From contig NZ_SMFN01000022.1 in NCBI RefSeq assembly GCF_004349135.1, forward strand, positions 1 through 60,650: DNA of 60,650 bases, read 5' to 3'. Position 1 is the first letter of the stretch; each line of letters starts with the position of its first letter. Both the position numbers and the translations under genes were made by a program. Shown piece by piece: positions 46,001 through 54,599 of this stretch. The notes under the pieces are model-generated. The model searched no databases, was not told the origin of the DNA, and worked only from the letters and a program-made list of their open reading frames with translations. This DNA comes from Flavobacterium sandaracinum (lineage in GTDB: Bacteria > Bacteroidota > Bacteroidia > Flavobacteriales > Flavobacteriaceae).

Positions 46001-47371
46001 GAATATTATGAATTTTCCGGTGGTCCCTCTCCTATAAATCCTGTTTTACCACCAGGAACCGTTTTAACAACTTCAAAAACGATTTATGTTTATGCCGCAG
46101 CTGCAGCACCTAACACTTGCGTTTCTGAATATAGTATAGATGTACTAGTTACATTTGTAAATGACATACAGGATAAATATTCCTGCAATAGCTATGATTT
46201 ACCAGCTATCGTAGGAATGGGAAGCTATTACACCGCTCCAAACGGTCCTAATGGGACTGGAGTACAATTATTGCCGCCTTATTCTCCCATAACAGCAACA
46301 ACTACGCTGTATGTATACGTAGAAAACAATAATAGAGTGACCTGTATTGATGAAGATCCTTTTATTATCACCATCTATAATACTCCAACGATAACACCTA
46401 TCGCTCCTGTTACCAGATGCGAATCCTATGAACTCCCTTCATACATAGCTCCAGTAACGAGATATTTTACAAATCCAGGTGGTCCGGGAAGCAACAATAC
46501 TGAAAGATTTCCAGGCGATTTCATCACTGCGTCAACTACTATTTATGCGTATGCCGAATCAGGAACCGCAGCAACCGTTATTTGTCCTGCTGAACAACCG
46601 ATGGTTATTACGATCACCGAAAAACCAAAACCAACTCCAATCATTCCTGCCATTTGTATCGATATTGATACCGGAATTACTACTGCTGCTTTTATCGAAA
46701 GCGGATTTACCGCACCACAGTATTCCTTTGAATGGAAAAGCGAAGACGGCACCCTAGTCAGTACCAACGAGAATTTTTCAACAAGTGAACCCGGAAACTA
46801 CACGCTCACGGTAACCAATTTATCCATTTTTGGTTGTACCTCAGACAGTGTGCCTTTCACAGTTATTGAATCTTCAAAGCCCTTGTCCGTAACCTATACA
46901 ACTAGCGGATGGTTCACGGATAACCAAACCATAACTGTTACTGCTATCCCATTTGTTGGCGATGGAAGTAATTTTCTATATTCATTAGATGGAGGTTCAC
47001 CACAAGAGAGTAATGTATTCACCAACGTAAGTTCTGGACTTCATGAAATAACAGTGAGCGATGCCAATTGCGGAACTTTTACTATCCCATTATCAGTCAG
47101 ACTTATAAACAGTCCTAAATTCTTTACTCCAAACGGAGATGGATTTAATGACACATGGAACATCACCGGGATACCTAACGAGGAAAATTTAAAATTGTAC
47201 ATCTTCGATCGCTATGGAAAACTACTTAAAGAGTTATTTCCAAATGGTTCAGGTTGGGACGGAACCTTTAATGGTTATCCACTCCCAGCTGACGATTATT
47301 GGTTTTCGATTTCCTACACAGAAGATAACATTACTAAAGAATACAAATCACATTTTTCTCTGAAACGATAA
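43085..47371 (+). CDS. T9SS-exported repeat protein: choice-of-anchor L domain, eight Cys-rich repeats, gliding-motility C-terminal domain
   Basis: A 1428-residue secreted protein. A signal peptide (about residues 1-18) is followed by a choice-of-anchor L domain (TGVVLSTGDVTRIPGPN about 79-95; FLFASEEYGTSQCNFSDAFA about 145-164), then Ig-like segments. Eight tandem repeats of about 65-80 residues follow, beginning near residues 587, 660, 741, 815, 885, 958, 1032 and 1111. Each has a C-x-x-Y-x-LP start, an aromatic YFTG-like strand and a second Cys before the final strand. The type B sorting domain (about 1343-1428; FFTPNGDGFNDTWNI, YIFDRYGKLLKEL, DDYWFSISY) directs type IX secretion and surface attachment. 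Adhesin or surface fibre is likely; the ligand is unknown. Confidence 0.93.
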   Translation: MKKTLIFILLMVLYTGHSQSVTVSTTKYTVDELVNQVLVNSPCVQGTNVTSRTGTAFGSSNGIGYFENTNSAFPFTTGVVLSTGDVTRIPGPNTSILSDGTPAWTGDSDLEANLLSQSGITINSINASYIEFDFQPKTPNFNFSFLFASEEYGTSQCNFSDAFAFLLKDVTAGGANVNLAVIPGTAIPVSVETIRDNTYNANCPSANPSYFGAFNGNGFGPAINFNGQTVSMLASATGLDITHVYRIKLVIADGGNNVGYDSAIFLEANSFNIGQDVLGLDYTTANNAAICPGNTLPILSAAGLDPATTFVWKKNGIAFSPPQTGVTLDLNSITPLVSSGTHTYSVTYTEPGCIAVTDEITVEIYAKIGVIATVPNIYACDSGASSYDFDLNKNSTIIRAGINQSTSTAGTLDDLPANTIITYHLTDADARGNIGAISILQTITSAESGKQIFVRIQNPITLCYEIRSFQLLIVPPPQIANDPADATLCSRNLSDNPLRANFNLTAQIASIIGSQNTTYNILTFHSSSAGANNNTTIITLNASNQILSPSRTLWVRLQNTSNNNCYVVTSFQLIVNPLPEVDILQDVFVCTSYTLPVLTKAGAQYWTGSNGSGIQLFAGDVINTTTLNLFVYNQSGVCTNQDSFNVTIANLSTITPVSETYCTSYALPALPYAKYFTQSGGTSTPGNTQLAAGFVVNTPGINRIYVWFEDTTVTPSCTREQPFDITIIPFTVLPNYLNQFGCTTYTLPVDPNGGVYYTGTNKSGSLLPPGTVLATTTPIYVYKETGTAPVNCSSEKRFTVFIGLASIAPPADVNSCSAYRLPALTVGEYRTAAAGGGTVVAAGTFINATTTLWFYIAGETCTNNLDFTITVNIAPLPVIPDTEPQCDVYYLPAVPRSGNYFTGPLGTGQLRPVGYPVTSTQTMYFYDKAPTGSCYVEEEFMITINRSPAIDAKPVEVIRCGQSYTLDDLRNGEYYEFSGGPSPINPVLPPGTVLTTSKTIYVYAAAAAPNTCVSEYSIDVLVTFVNDIQDKYSCNSYDLPAIVGMGSYYTAPNGPNGTGVQLLPPYSPITATTTLYVYVENNNRVTCIDEDPFIITIYNTPTITPIAPVTRCESYELPSYIAPVTRYFTNPGGPGSNNTERFPGDFITASTTIYAYAESGTAATVICPAEQPMVITITEKPKPTPIIPAICIDIDTGITTAAFIESGFTAPQYSFEWKSEDGTLVSTNENFSTSEPGNYTLTVTNLSIFGCTSDSVPFTVIESSKPLSVTYTTSGWFTDNQTITVTAIPFVGDGSNFLYSLDGGSPQESNVFTNVSSGLHEITVSDANCGTFTIPLSVRLINSPKFFTPNGDGFNDTWNITGIPNEENLKLYIFDRYGKLLKELFPNGSGWDGTFNGYPLPADDYWFSISYTEDNITKEYKSHFSLKR

Positions 47372-47391
47372 ATCGGAAGACAAAAAAAAAG

Positions 47392-47421
47392 AAGGCTTTC
47401 CTAATCGAAAGCCTTTTTTTA
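47392..47421 (+). terminator. Terminator after the T9SS protein gene
   Basis: AAGGCTTTC and GAAAGCCTT form a perfect stem followed by a T run, about 20 bp after the stop. Confidence 0.88.
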
Positions 47422-47782
47422 TTCATAAAAAAATTAAAATTAAAATAGCTGTAACAAAATAAGGCTTTAGCAGTCTACTAAGGAGATTCAAACAAACAGT
47501 ATTTATAGTTAATCAAAATGATATGGGGCTGCGTTAGGTAATTACTTTTGAGTTAAATCAGTTGAGTGATTTAATTAAAATCCAAACTCCTCTTCATATA
47601 GAAAAAAAATCCTTCTGAATATTTTTAGGAAAAATTTGATTATACTATAGAAAATTGATGCAAGTAAGAAGTTAATTTACTAGCCGAAGAGTACTACCTA
47701 TATTTCAATTGGTGCTGTAGAAAAAGTCCTGAATTCAAAAGTTTTTAATAAAAATTAGTTTTAATAGTTAGTTACCAAAAGA
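47422..47782. other. Intergenic region, no gene recognised
   Basis: About 360 bp between two terminators. No coding frame of interest and no RNA recognised. It contains AAGGCTTTAGCAGTC (47461-47475), which echoes AAGGTTTAGCAGTC at 24047-24060 upstream of the Oar-like receptor. Confidence 0.4.
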
Positions 47783-47816
47783 AAAACTCGGAGTATGCCA
47801 ACTCCGAGTTTTTTGA
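47783..47816. terminator. Bidirectional terminator, mainly for cutC
   Basis: AAAACTCGGAGT and ACTCCGAGTTTT pair perfectly around a short loop. It has T-rich tails on both strands and lies 11 bp past the cutC stop. Confidence 0.85.
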
Positions 47817-47827
47817 TTTAGAAACTT

Positions 47828-48508
47828 TTATATATGTTCTAAATGAGCTTTTAGAGCTTTAATTTCCTCTGAATTGGCTATTTCACCGGAATCAATAATG
47901 GCAGAAGAATGATAGAAAATAGCTTTTGTTTTATCTTTTAACAATCCAATATTCGTTGAACGCAAACCGCCGCCCGGCATAATTACAATTCGATCATTTG
48001 CTTTTTCAATCAAGTCCGACAATACAGCAATGCCGTCAACTACATTTGTTACTGTTCCAGACGTCAAAATAGTTTTGAAACCACATTCAATTAGAGATTC
48101 AAGCGCTTCCAATTTATTTTTTATTCCATCAAAAGCTCGATGAAAAGTACAAGGCAATGGATTTGCCAAAGCTATTAATGCAGCATTCTGGAGTTCATTG
48201 ATATTAGAATCCTCTTTCAAAATTCCAAAAACAAATCCATCTACTCGGAGATTTTTGAATGCTACAATTTCCGATTTCATTTGCTCAAACTCTACATCAG
48301 AGTAAACAAAATTTCCGCCTCGAGGCCGAATCATTACATTCAAATCGACGGTGACTTTATCACGAACAGTTTTCGTAAGTTCAAAATCCGGCGTTGTTCC
48401 GCCTTCATTTATATTGGCACACAATTCAATTCTATCGACACCATTTTCTTGTGCAAGAATAGCTGATTCTAAATTGAAACAAGCAATTTCCAGTTGAGCT
48501 TTCTTCAT
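47828..48508 (-). CDS. cutC: CutC family protein (copper homeostasis-associated)
   Basis: A 226-residue TIM-barrel protein of the CutC family. Hallmarks are QENGVDRIELCANINEGGTT (about residues 18-37), VMIRPRGGNFVYSD (about 59-72), FVFGILKED, FHRAFDGIKN (about 122-131) and IMPGGGLRSTNI (about 176-187). The family was linked to copper tolerance in E. coli, but the biochemical function is unsettled. Its ATG follows directly after the stop of the glycosylasparaginase gene (TAAATG), so the two are translationally coupled. Confidence 0.92.
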   Translation of the reverse strand: MKKAQLEIACFNLESAILAQENGVDRIELCANINEGGTTPDFELTKTVRDKVTVDLNVMIRPRGGNFVYSDVEFEQMKSEIVAFKNLRVDGFVFGILKEDSNINELQNAALIALANPLPCTFHRAFDGIKNKLEALESLIECGFKTILTSGTVTNVVDGIAVLSDLIEKANDRIVIMPGGGLRSTNIGLLKDKTKAIFYHSSAIIDSGEIANSEEIKALKAHLEHI

Positions 48509-49504
48509 TTATTTTAAAAAATATTCTGCATCAATTAATCGGTTTCCCGTTGCATCATGAACCGCATAATTAAATCCACCTTGAATACAATAGGATCCGA
48601 ATTCCCCTTTTTTATTCAATGCGATGAAACCAACTTGGATATCTTTTAGATTTTTATTTCTTTTTCGAGTCAAATTCACGATTCGGGCTACTGCTTCCTC
48701 ACAAGCTTTTTGTGGCGATTTGCCTTGGCGCATCAATTCGACAACCAAATGACAACCTGAAATCCGAATCACTTCTTCCCCATGACCGGTGGCTGTGGCG
48801 GCGCCAATTTCGTTATCAACATACAAACCGGCGCCAATTATAGGCGAATCGCCCAAACGCCCGTGCATTTTGAAAGCCATACCGCTTGTCGTACACGCAC
48901 CGGAAAGATTTCCATCAGCATCCAAAGCAATCATTCCAATAGTATCGTGATTCTCGATATTAGCAATAGGCTTGTATTGACTGGTTTTCAACCATTCTTT
49001 CCATTCTTTTTCAGATTCTTCCAGTAACAAATTTTCTTTTACAAAACCTTGAGATAAGGCAAACTGTAAAGCGCCATCACCAACCAACATGACATGTGGC
49101 GTTTTTTCCATCACAGCACGAGCCACAGTAATTGGATGTTTTATAAATTCTAAACAGGCTACAGATCCAATATTTGCGTTTTCATCCATAATACACGCAT
49201 CAAGTGTAACGCGCCCATCTCGATCCGGTCTTCCGCCATAGCCTACACTACGTTCGTTTGGGTCTCCTTCAGGAACTTTTACTCCGGCTTCAACGGCATC
49301 TAAGGCTCTTCCGTTATTTTTTAAAATTTCCCAAGCAGCGGCATTCGCTTGTAATCCAAAATTCCATGTAGAAAGCACAATAGGTTTAATTCCTTTTTTA
49401 GAGGTGAAATTATTTTGTTCTTCCGGTTTCCCTTTGAATGCGTTTAGCGCCACGGCTGCAGAGGCAATTGCTGCTGTTCTTATAAAATTTCTACGGTTTG
49501 TCAT
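48509..49504 (-). CDS. Glycosylasparaginase (N4-(beta-N-acetylglucosaminyl)-L-asparaginase)
   Basis: A 331-residue Ntn hydrolase that splits the GlcNAc-Asn linkage left after glycoprotein breakdown. The N-terminal signal contains RRNFIR followed by a short hydrophobic stretch (TAAIASAAVALNAF), suggesting Tat-dependent export. The autoproteolysis site and nucleophile threonine are in ENHDTIGMIALDADG (Thr about residue 180). The substrate pocket reads GRLGDSPIIGAGLYVDNEIG (about 210-229) and ATGHGE. The closest known relative is the Elizabethkingia (formerly Flavobacterium) enzyme. It abuts cutC. Confidence 0.93.
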   Translation of the reverse strand: MTNRRNFIRTAAIASAAVALNAFKGKPEEQNNFTSKKGIKPIVLSTWNFGLQANAAAWEILKNNGRALDAVEAGVKVPEGDPNERSVGYGGRPDRDGRVTLDACIMDENANIGSVACLEFIKHPITVARAVMEKTPHVMLVGDGALQFALSQGFVKENLLLEESEKEWKEWLKTSQYKPIANIENHDTIGMIALDADGNLSGACTTSGMAFKMHGRLGDSPIIGAGLYVDNEIGAATATGHGEEVIRISGCHLVVELMRQGKSPQKACEEAVARIVNLTRKRNKNLKDIQVGFIALNKKGEFGSYCIQGGFNYAVHDATGNRLIDAEYFLK

Positions 49505-49554
49505 TTTGGTTGGATTACAATTCGAATGCTAAATATAATGTTTCATCTGTAAAT

Positions 49555-49586
49555 AAAAAAGCCTGCGCAATAATTTGCGCAGGCTT
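49555..49586 (-). terminator. Terminator after fabH
   Basis: AAGCCTGCGCAA and TTGCGCAGGCTT form a perfect stem. On the minus strand it is followed by a T run, about 53 bp past the fabH stop. Confidence 0.88.
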
Positions 49587-49638
49587 AGACTTTTATCGAG
49601 TAACAACTGGAATCGGCATCCGATTCCTTAAACTACTT

Positions 49639-50646
49639 TTACCATTTAATAATAGCACTTCCCCAAGTAAAACCACTTCCAAAAGCTGCCAAAACAACCG
49701 TATCTCCTGATTTTATTTTGCCTTGTTCCCAAGCTTCAGTTAAAGCAATTGGAATAGAAGCTGCGGTAGTATTTCCGTATTTTTGAATATTATTATACAC
49801 CTGATCGTCTGTTAAATTGAATTTCTTTTGGATAAATTGAGAAATTCTCAAATTTGCCTGATGCGGAATTAACATATCAATATCGGAAACCTGTAAATTA
49901 TTCGCTTGCAATCCTTCATTAATCACTTCACTGAAACGAACCACTGCATTTTTAAATACAAATTGCCCGTTCATGTATGGGAAATAACTTTCATCATCCG
50001 GATCATTATCCGCCAAAATATCCGTAATCCAACGGCCTCCCATTCCTGGAGCTTTCACAATTAATTCCTCTGCATGTTGTCCTTCAGAATGCAAATGTGT
50101 AGATAGAATTCCTTTGGTCAAATCTTCTTCTCTACTCAAAACAGCGGCTCCTGCTCCATCTCCAAAAATCACAGAAACACCACGTCCACGTGAGGTCATA
50201 TCCAATCCGGTGGAATGAACCTCAGATCCAATCACTAATATATTTTTGTACATTCCAGTCTTAATGTACTGATCTGCAACAGATAAAGCATAAATAAAAC
50301 CAGAACATTGATTTCTTACATCTAATGCGCCTACGGTTCTTAGTCCCAAATCACGTTGTACTAAAACTCCTGGGCCAGGGAAATAAAAATCTGGACTTAA
50401 CGTGGCAAAAACCACAAAATCAATATCTTCCTTTGCAACACCAGAACGCTCAATTGCTATTTTGGCCGCTTTCACGCCCATAGAAGTCGTGGTGTCTTCG
50501 CCTTTTATAATGTGTCTTCGCTCTTGAATTCCTGTTCGCTCCTGAATCCATTCGTCATTGGTATCAATAATTTTTGATAAATCGTCATTAGTGACCACGT
50601 TTTCGGGTACATAATAACCCAATCCTGCTATTTTTGAATGATACAT
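49639..50646 (-). CDS. fabH: Beta-ketoacyl-ACP synthase III
   Basis: A 335-residue condensing enzyme that starts fatty-acid synthesis from an acyl-CoA and malonyl-ACP. The catalytic Cys is in VRNQCSGFIYAL (about residues 111-122), the His in LIPHQANLRI (about 258-267) and the Asn in KYGNTTAASIPIAL (about 288-301), completing the Cys-His-Asn triad. It is not next to plsX or rpmF here, so it may be a second, specialised KAS III; the length fits. It has a promoter match and a terminator. Confidence 0.93.
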   Translation of the reverse strand: MYHSKIAGLGYYVPENVVTNDDLSKIIDTNDEWIQERTGIQERRHIIKGEDTTTSMGVKAAKIAIERSGVAKEDIDFVVFATLSPDFYFPGPGVLVQRDLGLRTVGALDVRNQCSGFIYALSVADQYIKTGMYKNILVIGSEVHSTGLDMTSRGRGVSVIFGDGAGAAVLSREEDLTKGILSTHLHSEGQHAEELIVKAPGMGGRWITDILADNDPDDESYFPYMNGQFVFKNAVVRFSEVINEGLQANNLQVSDIDMLIPHQANLRISQFIQKKFNLTDDQVYNNIQKYGNTTAASIPIALTEAWEQGKIKSGDTVVLAAFGSGFTWGSAIIKW

Positions 50647-50675
50647 AGTATTATTATTTTATTAAAATCAGACTG

Positions 50676-50683
50676 CAAATTTA
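50676..50683 (-). promoter_or_regulatory. Putative -7 promoter element of fabH
   Basis: TAAATTTG on the minus strand fits TAnnTTTG, 30 nt before the ATG at 50646. Confidence 0.45.
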
Positions 50684-50922
50684 AAACTTCCTTAAAATAA
50701 GAGGACCAAATTACCACTTTTTTAGCAATTTACAAGTTTTATACATTCATCCACATTTTATAGCTTCCATTAGACTAAATAGATGGGAAATAAAATTAGT
50801 ACTCATCACGCAAGAGTCAATGCAAAAGTTAAAAAGTGATATTTGTTTTCAAATGTAACAACATTGGGTTATTTTAGACTCATATTACGTACTACGAACT
50901 CTAATTTAAAATCATTCAAATT

Positions 50923-53334
50923 ATGAAATTAAAAATTCCATTATTTTTCTTTCTTGGGCTAAGCTTAACCACCTATGCACAAGAAAACCTAAATTACCAG
51001 AAACCCTCCCAATCCATTTTAGAATTAGCGGATTACGAAAGAGCCCCTTCGGTATCGATGGATACCAAAAAAGAATACATGCTTTTGACCTATCGAAATA
51101 CTTATAAATCATTAGACGATTTAAATCAGGAAGAATTGCGTTTGGGTGGATTGCGAATTAATCCAATTACTAATATTTCCAGTTCTGTGACTTACGTAAA
51201 CAACCTGAAATTACGTAAAATAAAAGACAAGAATGAAGTACAGGTAATAGGATTACCAACAAATCCTCGCATCAGTAATATCGCTTGGTCACCAAATGAT
51301 ACAAAAATATCATTTTCGCATACGACAGCTACTGGAGTAGAACTTTGGTTTATTGATGTTGCTTCGGCGAAAGCCACCAGATTAACAGAAGCCACTGTGA
51401 ATGCGAATATTGGAAGTCCGTTCAGCTGGATGAATGACAACGAAACTATTTTGGTAAAAATGTTACCGAAAAACAGAGCGGCACTTTTGGATGCTAAAAA
51501 AGATTTGCCAACTGGTCCGATAATTTCGAATGCTGACGGAGTAAAATCGCAAAACAGAACCTATCCGGACATGTTGAAAAACAAGAATGATGAAATCAAT
51601 TTTGAGAACATCATGACTTCTGAATTGTACAAAGTAAACCTGAACGGAACAGCAACTTTATTCAAAAATGCAGCGATGTATGCAGGAGAAAGTTTTTCAC
51701 CAGATGGAAATTATTTGATGCTGACTACCATCCAGAAACCATTTTCCTATATCGTTCCATTAAGTCGTTTTCCATCAAAATCAGTAATCTACGACAAAGC
51801 TGGAAACGAAGTCAAAGTAGTAAATGAAGTGTCGCTAACCGAAATTATTCCTAAAGGTTTCATGGCCGTTCGAAAAGGAAAAAGAAACATGAGCTGGAGA
51901 GCGGACAAACCGGCAACATTAGTGTATGCTGAAGCTTTAGACGGTGGAGATCCTGCCAATAAAGTAGATTTCAGAGATGAAGTTTTTCTGTGGAACGCAC
52001 CATTTAATGCCGCAGCAACTTCATTAGTAAAAACTCCACAGCGCTACGACCGAATGATTTGGGGTAATGATAACGTTGCCATAGTTTCAGACGAATGGTA
52101 TGATACGCGTAATACCAAAACCTATATTATCAATCCATCGAATCCAAGTCAGGCTCCAAAAGTGATTTTCGACAGAAATTCTCAAGATGTGTATTCTGAT
52201 CCGGGAAATTTTGAAACTAGAAAAAACCAATACAACAGATATGTTTTGGCCATCGAAAATGACAATGCGTATCTTATTGGGGACGGATTTACTAAAAACG
52301 GGCAATTTCCATTTATTAGTGAATTTAATTTGAAAACAGCACAAGCAAAACGTTTGTACACTTCAAATTACACCGATAAAAAAGAAGATATTTTGGAAAT
52401 CGAAGACTTCAAAAAAGGAACGGTTTTAGTCCAAATTCAATCTAAAAATGAATATCCAAATTATTACTTGAGAAACATTTTTCAAAAAAACAAACTGACT
52501 CCAATTACAACCTTCAAAAATCCTTTTGAAAGTATTAAAAATGTGAGCAAGGAAGTGATTAAATACAAACGTAAAGATGGCGTTGAATTATCAGGAACGT
52601 TATATCTACCTGTGGGTTATGACAAAGTCAAAAAAGAAAAAATGCCTTTGTTGATTTGGGCGTATCCAGCAGAATACAAGGATAAAAATTCAGCAGGACA
52701 AAGTACACAAAACCAAAATGAGTTCACGTTTCCAAGTTATGGTTCGTTCGTATATTGGGTAACCAAAGGCTATGTAGTTCTTGATGACGCTGCTTTCCCA
52801 ATTATTGGCGAAGGAACAACGGAACCAAATGATAATTTCATAACACAATTAGTTGACAATGCAGAAGCTGCAATTAATGCCGTAGATGCTTTGGGATACA
52901 TTAACAGAAAAAAAGTAGCCGTTGGTGGTCACTCGTATGGTGCTTTTATGACAGCAAATTTATTGACACATTCCAATCTTTTTGCTTGCGGAATTGCTAG
53001 AAGTGGCGCTTATAATAGAACGTTGACTCCGTTTGGTTTCCAAAGTGAGCAACGCAATTACTGGGAAACTCCTGAAGTGTACAATACAATGTCGCCATTT
53101 ATGAATGCGGATAAAATGAAAACGCCAATGCTTTTAGTACATGGTGAAGCCGATAACAATCCGGGGACCTTCACGTTGCAAACGGAACGTTATTTTCAGG
53201 CTTTGAAAGGTTTAGGAGCACCAGCAAGAATGGTAATCCTTCCAAAAGAAGCACACGGATATGTAACCAAAGAGAATATTTTGCATTTGCTTTGGGAACA
53301 AGATCAATTCTTAGAAAAATATTTGAAGAATTAA
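50923..53334 (+). CDS. Exported S9-family (prolyl oligopeptidase-type) serine peptidase
   Basis: An 803-residue protein with a signal peptide (about residues 1-19), a beta-propeller region (about 60-520, for example IAWSPNDTKISFSHT) and a C-terminal alpha/beta-hydrolase domain. The nucleophile is in VGGHSYGAFMTANLL (Ser about 670), the Asp in LVHGEADNNPGTF (about 742) and the His in PKEAHGYVTKEN (about 774). This is the acylaminoacyl/dipeptidyl peptidase type common in the Bacteroidota periplasm. A poor promoter region precedes it (276 bp with no clear TAnnTTTG). Confidence 0.92.
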   Translation: MKLKIPLFFFLGLSLTTYAQENLNYQKPSQSILELADYERAPSVSMDTKKEYMLLTYRNTYKSLDDLNQEELRLGGLRINPITNISSSVTYVNNLKLRKIKDKNEVQVIGLPTNPRISNIAWSPNDTKISFSHTTATGVELWFIDVASAKATRLTEATVNANIGSPFSWMNDNETILVKMLPKNRAALLDAKKDLPTGPIISNADGVKSQNRTYPDMLKNKNDEINFENIMTSELYKVNLNGTATLFKNAAMYAGESFSPDGNYLMLTTIQKPFSYIVPLSRFPSKSVIYDKAGNEVKVVNEVSLTEIIPKGFMAVRKGKRNMSWRADKPATLVYAEALDGGDPANKVDFRDEVFLWNAPFNAAATSLVKTPQRYDRMIWGNDNVAIVSDEWYDTRNTKTYIINPSNPSQAPKVIFDRNSQDVYSDPGNFETRKNQYNRYVLAIENDNAYLIGDGFTKNGQFPFISEFNLKTAQAKRLYTSNYTDKKEDILEIEDFKKGTVLVQIQSKNEYPNYYLRNIFQKNKLTPITTFKNPFESIKNVSKEVIKYKRKDGVELSGTLYLPVGYDKVKKEKMPLLIWAYPAEYKDKNSAGQSTQNQNEFTFPSYGSFVYWVTKGYVVLDDAAFPIIGEGTTEPNDNFITQLVDNAEAAINAVDALGYINRKKVAVGGHSYGAFMTANLLTHSNLFACGIARSGAYNRTLTPFGFQSEQRNYWETPEVYNTMSPFMNADKMKTPMLLVHGEADNNPGTFTLQTERYFQALKGLGAPARMVILPKEAHGYVTKENILHLLWEQDQFLEKYLKN

Positions 53335-53340
53335 CGCTTA

Positions 53341-53543
53341 AAAGTGTTCAGTGATCAGTTACTAAATGATCAGAAATTAAAATATGAAAAATGAACATAA
53401 AACAAAACCCCAAAATCTATAAAATTTTGGGGTTTTGCTTTTTTACTAAAAAAAACTCGTATCAAAGTTAAAAACAACTTCAGGTTTACGTCCCAATTTG
53501 AACTAAAAACCACTGAATACTATTTACTGATCACTAATCACTT
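53341..53543. repeat. Imperfect inverted repeat flanking a terminator
   Basis: The arm at 53341-53373 and the arm at 53513-53543 are related as inverted repeats, sharing AGTGATCAGT exactly and about three quarters of the rest. They enclose the terminator hairpin at 53403-53442. The whole region lies between convergent genes and has no coding potential. Confidence 0.6.
53403..53442. terminator. Terminator between the S9 peptidase and ABC ATPase genes
   Basis: AAAACCCCAAAAT and ATTTTGGGGTTTT form a perfect 13-bp stem with A/T runs on both sides, serving convergent genes. Confidence 0.88.
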
Positions 53544-53547
53544 GTCC

Positions 53548-54495
53548 TCAAGATAACATCAAAAACACTTCCTGATTGCGTTCTAATTCCGAATCATGGT
53601 CGAAGAAAATCGCTCTTCTTTCAAAAGCGGCTTTGACTAAATAATGACTTCCTTTGAAATAACATTGCTTTACAACGGCGCTCATAATGGCATTATCTAC
53701 TACTTTCAATTGATGCGGATACAATAAAAGCGCAACATCCTCATCGTCTTCAATATCTATTAACTGTGATAATTTCAATTCGTTTACTTCCCCAAAAAGA
53801 GACGCAATATATTTATTAGCCGGGTTTTCATACAAGGATTTAGAATCTCCTTTTGCCACTATTTCCCCGTTTTGAATCACAATGGTTTCATCAGAGAAAG
53901 ACAATGCATCGGTACTATCATGCGTGGCAATAATGCAAGTAACGCCTTTGTCTTTTAAGTATTTAAATAAATTGCGACGCAAGGAATTCTTTCTAAAAGA
54001 ATCAATTTGACTAAATGGCTCATCGAGCAAAATAATTTCGGGTTCTAATGCCAAAACTCTTGCCAAAGCCACTCGTTGTTGCTGTCCGCCACTTAGGAAT
54101 TTCGCTTTTACTTTTGCAAAAGCGGTCATTTCGACCATATCCAATAATTCTTGAACACGGGCTTTTTTCTCCTCTGGATACATATTCGACAAGAACTTGC
54201 CCACATTTTCTTCGACAGTTATGTACGGCATCAAATCGAAATCCTGCGCTAAATATTTAATGTAATCTTCTCCAGGAACCAGATTGTATTTGGGACCCAA
54301 AATGGGTTTTTCATTATAGGTTATTGCACCGCTGTCTAAATTATACAACCCATAAATCAGTTTTAGCAACGTGCTTTTACCGCAGCCGCTTTCACCAATA
54401 ATGGCGGTATTTTCGCCTTTGGCAATGGTGAAACTAATATTTTCAATGACTGGCTTGTCGCTGTAAGTAAACGATATGTCTTTTATCTCTAGCAT
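53548..54495 (-). CDS. ABC transporter ATP-binding protein (PotA/FbpC-like)
   Basis: A 315-residue nucleotide-binding subunit. Walker A is IGESGCGKSTLLKLI (about residues 35-49), the signature is LSGGQQQRVALARVLA (about 139-154), Walker B is IILLDEPFSQIDS (about 159-171), and the H-loop is ATHDSTDA. The C-terminal 80 residues look like a regulatory TOBE-like domain. No permease or binding protein is adjacent, so the substrate cannot be told; uptake of a small anion, polyamine or metal would be typical for this subfamily. It may pair with subunits elsewhere. Confidence 0.9.
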   Translation of the reverse strand: MLEIKDISFTYSDKPVIENISFTIAKGENTAIIGESGCGKSTLLKLIYGLYNLDSGAITYNEKPILGPKYNLVPGEDYIKYLAQDFDLMPYITVEENVGKFLSNMYPEEKKARVQELLDMVEMTAFAKVKAKFLSGGQQQRVALARVLALEPEIILLDEPFSQIDSFRKNSLRRNLFKYLKDKGVTCIIATHDSTDALSFSDETIVIQNGEIVAKGDSKSLYENPANKYIASLFGEVNELKLSQLIDIEDDEDVALLLYPHQLKVVDNAIMSAVVKQCYFKGSHYLVKAAFERRAIFFDHDSELERNQEVFLMLS

Positions 54496-54513
54496 CCTCT
54501 TTATTTAAAGTTG

Positions 54514-54521
54514 CAAATTTA
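54514..54521 (-). promoter_or_regulatory. Putative -7 promoter element of the ABC ATPase gene
   Basis: TAAATTTG on the minus strand, 19 nt before the ATG at 54495. Confidence 0.45.
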
Positions 54522-54550
54522 CGATGTTTAATTCAAATTTAGGCACAAAA

Positions 54551-54585
54551 AAGGGCTGCTTCTTGACGAAACAGCCCTTGTTTTT
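54551..54585 (-). terminator. Terminator after the OmpA-family lipoprotein gene
   Basis: AAGGGCTG and CAGCCCTT form the stem, extended by a partial TTC/GAA pairing; T runs follow on both strands. It lies 15 bp past the stop at 54600. Confidence 0.82.
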
Positions 54586-54599
54586 AAAGTGTTTTTGGC

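Noticed and set aside
43085..47371. Recent tandem duplication at DNA level inside the T9SS gene
   Set aside because: The eight units are similar only as protein patterns; their DNA and lengths differ, so no recent expansion is supported.
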